13,044 bases of DNA from Rhodocyclales bacterium (GTDB lineage Bacteria > Pseudomonadota > Gammaproteobacteria > Burkholderiales > Rhodocyclaceae): the NCBI GenBank assembly GCA_021413665.1, contig JAIOPW010000232.1, forward strand, positions 1 to 13,044, given 5' to 3'. Below are positions 7,631 through 13,044 of the stretch, in pieces. Each line of letters starts with the position of its first letter. Position 1 is the first letter of the stretch. The position numbers and the translations under genes were made by a program. Below the pieces are notes generated by a model that was not told the DNA's origin, made no database searches, and saw nothing but the letters and a program-made list of their open reading frames with translations.

Positions 7631-8055
7631 AGCCGTCGGTAGACGGCCTGAAACCGGGCGTCCTCGACGATACCGTAGTCGCCCGGGCCGTATTGCAGCA
7701 ACCAGTCCTGCGCCGCTCCCGACAGCATGTCGCCACCGACGCGGCGCGCGAGGCTGAATGCTTCGGTCATCTGCTTCGCCAGGACCGGCACCGGCCGTGC
7801 CTGGTAGCGTCCATCCTCGCCGTGAATCACGGCCCCAACCGGTGCGTACCTGGCGTCGAAACGGCTGCGCGAAACGCTCCAGCGGTCGCCGGTCGACCCG
7901 GTGATCAGGGCGTCGCCCGCGTCGAAGCGATTGGGACCTTCGCGACTGATCAGTTCCCCCGCGGTCAAGGCAAAAACCACATCGACCCCTTCATGCTTGA
8001 CGAAGCGGGCGGCGGACTTGTCCCGGGTCAGTTCGATGTTCGTCAGTTCGAGCAT
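7627..8055 (-). CDS. PGDYG-domain protein
   Basis: The 142-residue soluble protein ends with QYGPGDYGIVEDARFQAVYR, the signature that names the PGDYG family. Earlier conserved-looking parts are GPNRFDAGDALITGSTGDRW (about 40-59) and RPVPVLAKQMTEAFSLAR. There is no signal peptide or membrane segment. The biochemical role of the family is not known to me, and the neighbours do not explain it. ATG 8055 is taken as start; the upstream region has no strong ribosome-binding sequence. Its stop codon overlaps the stop of the converging transporter gene (TTAG at 7627-7630). The start faces the divergent DUF3301 gene across 111 bases. Confidence 0.75.
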   Translation of the reverse strand: MLELTNIELTRDKSAARFVKHEGVDVVFALTAGELISREGPNRFDAGDALITGSTGDRWSVSRSRFDARYAPVGAVIHGEDGRYQARPVPVLAKQMTEAFSLARRVGGDMLSGAAQDWLLQYGPGDYGIVEDARFQAVYRRL

Positions 8056-8166
8056 GGTGGTGTCGTGGTGAATGGGTGCCGCAGTTTCTCACAGGCGAGG
8101 CGACGTATGGCGGTCGGCCACGGTTGCGCGCCGTGCGGACGGAGCAAATTCGGTTAGGCTCCGGCC

Positions 8167-8502
8167 ATGGATTTTCTGGATATTCTCGGTTTGCTGTCGC
8201 TGGCCGCCGTCGGCTGGCTGTGGATGGACAGCCTCAAGGCGCGCGAGATCGCGGTCGCGGCGGCCAAGGCGGCGTGCCGGGCCGAACAGTTGCTGCTGCT
8301 CGACGATACCGTCGCCATCAGCCGGATCAGCTTTGGCCGGGATGAGGACTCGGTAATGCACCTGCGTCGCCTCTATGGTTTCGAGTACAGCGACACGGGC
8401 GATGACCGCAGAACGGGAAGCATCCTCATGCTCGGCGGCCAGGTGCGGGTGATCCGGCTGGACCGGCCCGCCTCCCCGCCGGAAAGCAGCTTGCTCCACT
8501 GA
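8167..8502 (+). CDS. DUF3301 family membrane-anchored protein
   Basis: This 111-residue protein has one N-terminal membrane helix (about residues 3-20), followed by the DSLKAREIAVAAAKAAC block (21-37) and LLLLDDTVAISRI. The later RRLYGFEYSDTGDDRRTGSI part and the LGGQVRVIRLD ending complete a DUF3301 pattern. The family is common in beta- and gammaproteobacteria and has no assigned function. The topology suggests a short membrane anchor with a cytoplasmic body. ATG 8167 gives the expected family N-terminus. The gene stands alone: it diverges from the PGDYG gene and is followed by a 168-base AT-rich gap. Confidence 0.8.
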   Translation: MDFLDILGLLSLAAVGWLWMDSLKAREIAVAAAKAACRAEQLLLLDDTVAISRISFGRDEDSVMHLRRLYGFEYSDTGDDRRTGSILMLGGQVRVIRLDRPASPPESSLLH

Positions 8503-8550
8503 TCCCGGTGTCGTCACGGAACAGGCGGGCAGCATCATAGTCCCTACTCG

Positions 8551-8640
8551 ATGAAGTTACTTTTCCCTTTTGATACAAAGTGGTTACCGCATCTTTTTTT
8601 GGATCGGTAATATTTTCGTATGAAATATGGCATATTCTGG
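8551..8640 (+). promoter_or_regulatory. AT-rich leader with nested inverted repeats upstream of the HbpS-like gene
   Basis: About 60 of these 90 bases are A or T, against a GC-rich background. Two inverted repeats share bases: ATATTT (8610-8615) with AAATAT (8623-8628), and AATAT (8624-8628) with ATATT (8632-8636) around GGC. There is also a run of seven T at 8594-8600 without a GC-rich hairpin before it, so it is not a convincing terminator for DUF3301. A promoter and operator for the gene at 8671 are likely here, but no clean -35/-10 pair can be assigned. Confidence 0.4.
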
Positions 8641-8658
8641 CCGCTCCTTTCACCCGAC

Positions 8659-8665
8659 GGAGGAG
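8659..8665 (+). promoter_or_regulatory. Strong ribosome-binding site GGAGGAG
   Basis: GGAGGAG ends 5 bases before ATG 8671. This settles the start at 8671 over the in-frame ATG at 8620, and gives a proper signal peptide. It is the best Shine-Dalgarno match seen in the window, suggesting a well-translated product. Confidence 0.85.
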
Positions 8666-8670
8666 TCGCC

Positions 8671-9156
8671 ATGAACTACAAAAAAATTCTCGCAGTCCTG
8701 TTTGCCCTTGCCGCCTTTACGGGCGCCGGCAGCGCCTTTGCACAGACGCCGTATGGCATGCCGATCACCCTCGAGCAGGCGAAAAAGGCCATGGCCGCCG
8801 CCGAGGCCGAAGCCAGGAAGAACAACTGGAATGTCGTCATCGCAATCGTCGACGCCGGCGGCAACCTGATGATGCTGCAGCGGTTCGACAACACCCAGTT
8901 CGGCTCGGTCAAGGTTGCTACGGAGAAGGCGCATGGGTCCGCAGCGTTCCGCCGTCCAACCGTTGCCTTTCAGGATCTGATCGCCCAAGGCGGAGTGCAC
9001 CTGCGGTTGTTGAACATTACCGGCGATGCGAGCGTATTTGAAGGCGGCGTACCCATCGTTGTCGATGGCAAGCTGATTGGCGCGATTGGGGTTTCCGGCG
9101 TTACCTCGCAGCAGGATGCCCAGATCGCACAGGCCGGCGCAAACTCCCTCAAGTAA
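8671..9156 (+). CDS. Exported GlcG/HbpS-like (heme-binding family) protein
   Basis: The 161-residue precursor starts with a Sec signal peptide (MNYKKILAVLFALAAF...) probably cut after SAFA at residue 24. The mature part is one GlcG/HbpS (DUF336) domain. It contains IAIVDAGGNLMMLQRFD (57-73), KAHGSAAFRRPT (86-97), GGVPIVVDGKLIGAIGVSG (125-143) and QQDAQIAQAG (147-156), all typical of the family and complete. Some members, such as streptomycete HbpS, bind heme and influence a sensor kinase; others are encoded with glycolate oxidase. Neither context is present here, so the ligand is open. The usual histidine-rich heme contacts cannot be judged by eye. The gene is read alone and ends 9 bases from the converging YHS-lipoprotein gene. 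Confidence 0.87.
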   Translation: MNYKKILAVLFALAAFTGAGSAFAQTPYGMPITLEQAKKAMAAAEAEARKNNWNVVIAIVDAGGNLMMLQRFDNTQFGSVKVATEKAHGSAAFRRPTVAFQDLIAQGGVHLRLLNITGDASVFEGGVPIVVDGKLIGAIGVSGVTSQQDAQIAQAGANSLK

Positions 9157-9165
9157 CAGCGCGGC

Positions 9166-9789
9166 TCAACGCGGCAGGGATGGGGCGCCGCGCCCCGCCT
9201 TTGCCGCGGCAACCGCCTGCGCGAGTTGCTCGCCGGTCTGGTAGTGCGGCACCTTGAGGACCAGTCGCTTGCCACGCTGGAGAAAGCTGTTGTTGCCGGC
9301 CACTTCTTCCTTCCAGTATTTTTCCGCCAGTTCGAGATTGCGCTTCTCGTCGAGTTCAAAGGCATCCTTCGAAGCCTGACCGCCGAAGATGTAGAGCTTG
9401 CCGCCTGTCATCTTCCAGGTATCCGCGTCGCCGCCCCACGGAATGCCGTAGACGATGCCGTTGGCGCAATAGCCGCCAAAACGCGGCTGGTACTTCTCCG
9501 GCTCCTTGTCGAACAGCGCCTTGTGCTCGGCGCTGGCGAAACGGAAGCTGACATCCTGATACACGCTCTTGAACCGCGGATTTCCCTGTACGAACCTGCC
9601 CTGCGTGAAATAGGCGACGACGTCGGCGCCCTTGAGCATGACCCGGCTGTCCTCGCCTTCGGCGACGGCATTCACCGGCTTCAGTCGCCCCGAGGGATTC
9701 TGTGCGCCCATCGGGCCGCATGCGGCGAGCGATGCCACGAGCAAGGCGGACGCAAGCGCGGCGCGGAATTTCGGAAAGGGTAGGCGCAT
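9166..9789 (-). CDS. YHS-domain lipoprotein
   Basis: The 207-residue precursor has a signal peptide ending in a lipobox, LAAC, with the lipidated cysteine at C24. A glycine follows it, so an outer-membrane or periplasm-facing anchor is likely. Residues about 54-110 match a YHS domain: DVVAYFTQGRFVQGNPRF, FRFASAEHKALFDKEPEKY and the FGGYCANG end (C108). YHS domains are short, cysteine-containing modules linked with metal handling, but the role of these periplasmic forms is not established. The ATG at 9789 overlaps the stop of the ATP-grasp gene by one base (TGATG), and GGAG lies just before it inside that gene's last codons. Translation of the two is thus probably coupled. Confidence 0.85.
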   Translation of the reverse strand: MRLPFPKFRAALASALLVASLAACGPMGAQNPSGRLKPVNAVAEGEDSRVMLKGADVVAYFTQGRFVQGNPRFKSVYQDVSFRFASAEHKALFDKEPEKYQPRFGGYCANGIVYGIPWGGDADTWKMTGGKLYIFGGQASKDAFELDEKRNLELAEKYWKEEVAGNNSFLQRGKRLVLKVPHYQTGEQLAQAVAAAKAGRGAPSLPR

Positions 9790-11123
9790 CAAGAAGTCTC
9801 CATCGACAGTCGGGTGACCCGGTTGGGAGTCACCGACCGGGCTTTTGGTTCCGCATCCGCAACCAGGCAGGGTGCCGGCCAACCCAGCAGGCGGCTGGCT
9901 TCCTCGCAGCGACGCTGAAGATCGGAGGCGTCGCTGCCACCCAGATGTACGATGCCGTACCGGTAGCTGCCGAGCCACTTGAAATCCCGCGCCATGGAGC
10001 CGCGGGGCTTGGGGAACATGAAAAGCAGGCCGTCGGGAAAGCGTCGCGAAAATTCGTGCCGGGCCTCGGTTGTCGGCATTGCGGCAACCGCTGCGGGATC
10101 GAAGATGCGATAGACGAAGCTCGACGCGGCAGCCGCCGTCGGCATCGCGCGCGGCAGTAGCGCAGGATCGCGACCGCAGGCCAGTTCCAGCGCCATGCGG
10201 TGCGGGTCGACGCCATCGACACGCAGGTAGAGGTCGGAAAACTGTGCCGCCATGCGTGGATTGAATTCGATCACGGTCAGCTTGCCGCTGGCCGCGTCGA
10301 AATAGAACTCCATATTGAACAGGCCATGGCTGAAGCCGACCGCGCCGAGGAATCGTCGCGCCACGTCGAGCGCACTGGCCTGCGTCTCCGGCGCGATGTC
10401 GCAGGGATAGTCGAAGCGCATGAAGGCGCTGGTGCCCGGATACATCACCGATTCGACGACGCCGAGCGCCCTGACCTCACCACCAAAAACATAACCGTCG
10501 AGGTTGTACTGGCGCCCCGCCACCGGCTGCTCGATCAGCATGCGATGTGCCGTGCCGGCTTGCGGCAGGCGTGACCGCGCGATGCGCTCGAAAGGCTCCA
10601 CCAGGTGCCGGATCACCCACAGTTCGCCGGCGCCGAAGCGCGTCAGCGCATGCAGTTCCGCGCGACTGTGCACGGTGCGCGCCAGCACCGAGAAAGCCGC
10701 CTTCACCGGCTTGATGAACAAGGGGTAATCCAGTCCGTCGGGTGCCGGTTCCCCATAGCGAGCCGGCAGCGGCGCGAAAGGAAGGTTGGCCTCGGGACAG
10801 ACCTGTTGCAGCACCTGGCGCGCATGCAGCTTGTGCTGACAGGCCAGTACGGCATTCACCGGCGTACCCGGCCAGCCCATGCGTTCGGCCACCAGCGCCG
10901 CGGCGAGTGCACCGAACTGCTCGTGGTTCGAACCCACCCCCCGCCAGCCGGCAGGCACGGCTTTGCGCGCCAGGCGGTCGACAAAACGTTCAAGGTCGAA
11001 GAACGCCAGATTGGCGTTGCTGGGAAAACTGAACAGATCGAAGCCGGCCGAGTCGTGCGGAAATTCCGCCGCCCAGCGACCGAAGCCGATGCGATCCCAA
11101 TCGAAGTTGAACAGGATCAGCAT
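9789..11123 (-). CDS. ATP-grasp ligase of unknown substrate
   Basis: The 444-residue protein has an N-terminal preATP-grasp-like part (to about residue 90) and then an ATP-grasp fold. YPLFIKP (133-139) supplies the ATP-binding lysine (K138). LIEQPVAGRQYNLDGYVFGG (196-215) is the middle block. FNMEFYFD (E272) and IEFNPRMAAQFSD (E286, N288, R290) carry the metal- and phosphate-binding residues, so the enzyme looks active. Such enzymes join a carboxylate to an amine or thiol through an acyl phosphate. No subfamily is recognised, so no product is named. ATG 11123 is used; GTG 11147 is a real rival, because it overlaps the upstream stop as GTGA and has GGGAG 6 bases before it. The last 120 residues are not ATP-grasp and may be specific to this type. 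Confidence 0.82.
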   Translation of the reverse strand: MLILFNFDWDRIGFGRWAAEFPHDSAGFDLFSFPSNANLAFFDLERFVDRLARKAVPAGWRGVGSNHEQFGALAAALVAERMGWPGTPVNAVLACQHKLHARQVLQQVCPEANLPFAPLPARYGEPAPDGLDYPLFIKPVKAAFSVLARTVHSRAELHALTRFGAGELWVIRHLVEPFERIARSRLPQAGTAHRMLIEQPVAGRQYNLDGYVFGGEVRALGVVESVMYPGTSAFMRFDYPCDIAPETQASALDVARRFLGAVGFSHGLFNMEFYFDAASGKLTVIEFNPRMAAQFSDLYLRVDGVDPHRMALELACGRDPALLPRAMPTAAAASSFVYRIFDPAAVAAMPTTEARHEFSRRFPDGLLFMFPKPRGSMARDFKWLGSYRYGIVHLGGSDASDLQRRCEEASRLLGWPAPCLVADAEPKARSVTPNRVTRLSMETS

Positions 11124-11143
11124 GCGTTCCCGCACCGCGCCGC

Positions 11144-11842
11144 TCACGGCCTGCTCCCGGCGCGAAAACGAACCGCGCGCCACTGGTCGAGCAGCCGCTT
11201 CGTCAGCAGCGGCAGCAGCCCGGCGGCGGCAAGCGCCGCCAGCATGCCCGGCGAGAACACATCGCCTATGGAATGGACATGTGCGATTTCTGCGCCGGCA
11301 TTTACGTAAACCAGTGTGCCGGCGAGCATGCCCAGAAAGCTGACCCAGGCGAAGGTCCATGTGCGCAGGGGCGTGAGCCCCGCCAACAGGTTCACTGCGA
11401 CAAAGGGAATCACCGGAAACATGCGCAGGCTGAACAGATAGAGCGCGCCATCCCGCTCCAGCCCCAGGTTCAGCACTGCGAGATGTGCGCCGAACCGCAG
11501 CTGGATCCGTTGCCGCAGAACATGGCGCGAGCAGAGCATGGTCAGTGTGGCGCCCAGCGTGCAGCCCGAGAGGCACAACAGCGTGCCACCGACCACGCCC
11601 CAACCGGCACCGGCGGCCAACAGCAGCACCGCGCTTCCGGGCAGGGACAGCGCCGAAATCAGCACCTGCAGCAAAAAAAACGCCAGCGTCACCAACAGCG
11701 GATGCTCGCGATACATCTGTACCAGATCCTCGCGATGGCGACCGAGCTCCGTCATGCCCGGCAGACTGACGGCCTGGATCAGCAGGGCGGCCAGGATGGC
11801 CAACAGTAGCAGCAGGGGCAACAGCAACAGGCGGAGCTTCAC
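11144..11842 (-). CDS. TVP38/TMEM64 (VTT-domain, DedA superfamily) membrane protein
   Basis: The 232-residue protein has an N-terminal helix (about 4-27), then a VTT-type core. The core has LSLPGSAVLLLAAGAGWGVV (65-84), a second hydrophobic stretch GGTLLCLSGCTLGATLTML, and the hallmark LRMFPVIPFVAVNLLAGL (139-156) with its arginine, prolines and asparagine. More helices (about 161-181 and 198-214) and a basic C-terminus follow. Relatives include DedA proteins and lipid scramblase-like or flippase-like proteins of eukaryotes; bacterial TVP38 functions remain mostly unknown. GTG 11842 is the only plausible start after the in-frame stop upstream, and it lacks a good ribosome-binding site. The TGA overlaps a candidate GTG start of the next gene (11147-11144), and hupV lies 119 bases upstream on the same strand. 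Confidence 0.85.
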   Translation of the reverse strand: MKLRLLLLPLLLLLAILAALLIQAVSLPGMTELGRHREDLVQMYREHPLLVTLAFFLLQVLISALSLPGSAVLLLAAGAGWGVVGGTLLCLSGCTLGATLTMLCSRHVLRQRIQLRFGAHLAVLNLGLERDGALYLFSLRMFPVIPFVAVNLLAGLTPLRTWTFAWVSFLGMLAGTLVYVNAGAEIAHVHSIGDVFSPGMLAALAAAGLLPLLTKRLLDQWRAVRFRAGSRP

Positions 11843-11961
11843 GAAAATGTATCGGGCGTCGGGGAAGGTTGCCTATTGAAGCAGAAACCACCGCGCCTGT
11901 GTGCGGAAATGGTCACGCTGGCCGCACTCGGCGAATGGCGCCGTATCGCCGGCGCCGACTT

Positions 11962-13044
11962 TCAATGCACCGTACACACCATGCACGGATCGAAGCTGCG
12001 TACGACGTGGTGGATTGCGGCCGGCACCGGCCCCGTTGCCTCGGCCGCCAGGCCGGCCAGCGCCTGTTCAAGGGCGCCGGGCTGGTCGGACGTATCGCGC
12101 GGCGAGAAATTCCAGGTGGTCGGCGCGATGATCTGGTAATTGTGGATACGCCCGCGCCGCACGGTCAGCCAGTGGCCGAGCGACCCGCGCGCCGCCTCGA
12201 TGAGGCCGACGCCGGAAGTCTCGTCGGCGAGGTGGGCCGGGATGCACCACGGCTCTCCCGGCGCCAGCTCGGCCAGCCAACGCTCCATGGCCGGCAACAC
12301 CAGCGCCAACTCCAGTAGCCGCGCCACGACACGGGCCCCGACGCTGCCGCCATCGCGCTCAACCATGTCGCGTGCCAGCGGATGCCCGGCGATGAGCTGG
12401 CGCGCGAGTGCGCCGGTTTCCACCACCTGTCCGGCCAGGCGCGGCGCCTTGCACCACGAATAGGCGCCCTCCTTTTCCACCACCGGCAGCGTGCTGCCTT
12501 CGGCCGGATGTTGTGGCAGACCCGCGGCGGCATACCAGGCATGGGCGATGTCCTCGCGAATCGAATCAATGTCGAGCCTGGTCGCCGCGCCATCCCAAAG
12601 GCCCGCCGGAAACAGGCGCCCGCCCTCCTCCGGGTAACAACCGTAGCTCATGAAACGATCGGTGCCACGCCCAAGACGCCAAAGGTCCAGGTCGGCGGCG
12701 ATGGCGAGAAAGGAGCGCAGATCCCCTCCTCCGTCCTTTGCGCGCCAGGCGTCGAGTTCAGTCCGGCTGGCGAGCGCGGCAATTTCTTCCAGCCCGGCGC
12801 CGAAGGTGACGGTTTCGAGAAATTCACGAAAGTCGCGCAGGATACGGTGCAGGCGAAAAATCTCGGAGCTCTGCAATGGCCGCGTCGAACCTCCCGGTTG
12901 CACCGCCAGCGTATGTGGCCATTTGCCGGCAAGCAGGCCCATCATCCGCATGAAACCGGCCCGCGCCGGCAGGACCTGGTTGGGTGCGCTGCCGACTGTG
13001 GCCCGGAAACGTTCCACGACGGCACTGTGCCAGGGTCTGCCCGC
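11962..13044 (-). CDS. hupV: H2-sensing [NiFe]-hydrogenase large subunit (HupV/HoxC), N-terminus beyond window
   Basis: The frame runs unbroken to the window's right edge, giving the last 360 residues of a protein usually near 480. Large-subunit blocks are present: GRPWHSAVVERF near the visible start, KWPHTLAVQPGG, TYSW-like AYSWCKAPRLAGQVVETGA, and AARGSLGHWLTVRRGRIHNY with IAPTTWNFSPRD. The C-terminal nickel ligands DPCMVCTVH (C354, C357, H360 of the visible part) are intact. The stop codon comes directly after the histidine. There is thus no C-terminal peptide for a maturation protease, which is the mark of regulatory HupUV/HoxBC hydrogenases and separates it from catalytic uptake enzymes. 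Role: senses H2 in the cytoplasm with its small subunit and signals to HupT/HoxJ. The N-terminal RxCGxC motif and the small subunit gene should lie beyond the edge. Confidence 0.9.
   Translation of the reverse strand, partial: AGRPWHSAVVERFRATVGSAPNQVLPARAGFMRMMGLLAGKWPHTLAVQPGGSTRPLQSSEIFRLHRILRDFREFLETVTFGAGLEEIAALASRTELDAWRAKDGGGDLRSFLAIAADLDLWRLGRGTDRFMSYGCYPEEGGRLFPAGLWDGAATRLDIDSIREDIAHAWYAAAGLPQHPAEGSTLPVVEKEGAYSWCKAPRLAGQVVETGALARQLIAGHPLARDMVERDGGSVGARVVARLLELALVLPAMERWLAELAPGEPWCIPAHLADETSGVGLIEAARGSLGHWLTVRRGRIHNYQIIAPTTWNFSPRDTSDQPGALEQALAGLAAEATGPVPAAIHHVVRSFDPCMVCTVH

Noticed and set aside
8119..8135. Inverted repeat CACGG-N7-CCGTG between the PGDYG and DUF3301 genes
   Set aside because: Five-base arms in GC-rich sequence arise easily by chance. 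There is no extension of the symmetry and no T-run.
8594..8600. Seven-T run as a terminator for the DUF3301 gene
   Set aside because: No stable GC-rich hairpin lies directly upstream; only a 4-base CTTT/AAAG pairing is seen.
8620..8670. Earlier ATG for the HbpS-like protein
   Set aside because: It has no ribosome-binding sequence and would place 17 residues before an otherwise normal signal peptide; GGAGGAG points to 8671.
9790..9978. Longer N-terminus for the YHS lipoprotein
   Set aside because: ATG 9789 gives a textbook lipoprotein signal peptide with a GGAG before it. The extension would bury that signal inside the protein and overlap the ATP-grasp gene.
6567..10087. A 14-base direct repeat, CGGCATTGCGGCAA, at 6567-6580 and 10074-10087
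   Set aside because: One copy is inside the ATP-grasp coding region, and a shared 14-mer is not surprising in 13 kb of GC-rich DNA.
11148..11891. N-terminal extension of the ATP-grasp frame through the membrane protein gene
   Set aside because: The extension is in a different frame from the clear VTT protein on the same strand and has arginine/alanine-rich shadow composition. The family-like start is at 11123 or 11147.
1..13044. Mobile element, CRISPR, tRNA or rRNA
   Set aside because: No transposase- or integrase-like protein, no regularly spaced repeats and no recognisable RNA gene were found on reading.

Overview
The window is a gene-dense, high-GC stretch of bacterial chromosome. Its protein families, and its H2-sensing hydrogenase genes in particular, suggest a betaproteobacterium close to Rhodocyclales. 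That placement is an inference from gene content and protein style; there is no rRNA or tRNA here to confirm it. I saw no insertion sequence, phage gene, CRISPR array or RNA gene.

Layout, left to right. Positions 1-603 (+) hold the 3' part of a YhhN-type lysoplasmalogenase. Positions 775-2430 (+) encode a periplasmic NMT1/THI5-like solute-binding domain joined through one membrane helix to a GGDEF diguanylate cyclase; a possible 24-codon leader ORF ends on its start codon. Positions 2524-4158 (+) encode a large uncharacterised FAD-dependent dehydrogenase (COG2509 type). On the minus strand, 6526-5129 is a soluble PAS histidine kinase of the HupT/HoxJ type, followed 7 bases later by a HupK/HoxV-like hydrogenase maturation scaffold (5121-4153). 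Positions 6599-7630 (+) encode an AI-2E/PerM-family membrane protein. It converges with a small PGDYG-domain protein (8055-7627, -). Then come a DUF3301 membrane-anchored protein (8167-8502, +) and an exported GlcG/HbpS-like protein (8671-9156, +) behind an AT-rich leader.

The right part is a minus-strand series. At the edge is the C-terminal 360 residues of the regulatory [NiFe]-hydrogenase large subunit HupV/HoxC (13044-11962). After 119 bases come a TVP38/TMEM64-type membrane protein (11842-11144), an ATP-grasp ligase (11123-9789) and a YHS-domain lipoprotein (9789-9166). The last three are tightly packed, with start/stop overlaps or near-overlaps.

How they work together. HupV with its small subunit (expected beyond the right edge) should sense H2 and signal to the HupT kinase, which controls a HupR/HoxA-type regulator not seen here. 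HupK/HoxV helps build the Fe(CN)2CO active-site unit. The kinase and sensor genes lie about 5.4 kb apart with unrelated genes between, which is unusual because they are often adjacent. The membrane protein/ATP-grasp/YHS-lipoprotein cluster directly downstream of hupV is the best candidate here for an undescribed functional unit; its substrate cannot be read from sequence. Genes at 4153-4158 and 7627-7630 overlap tail to tail, leaving no room for ordinary terminators.
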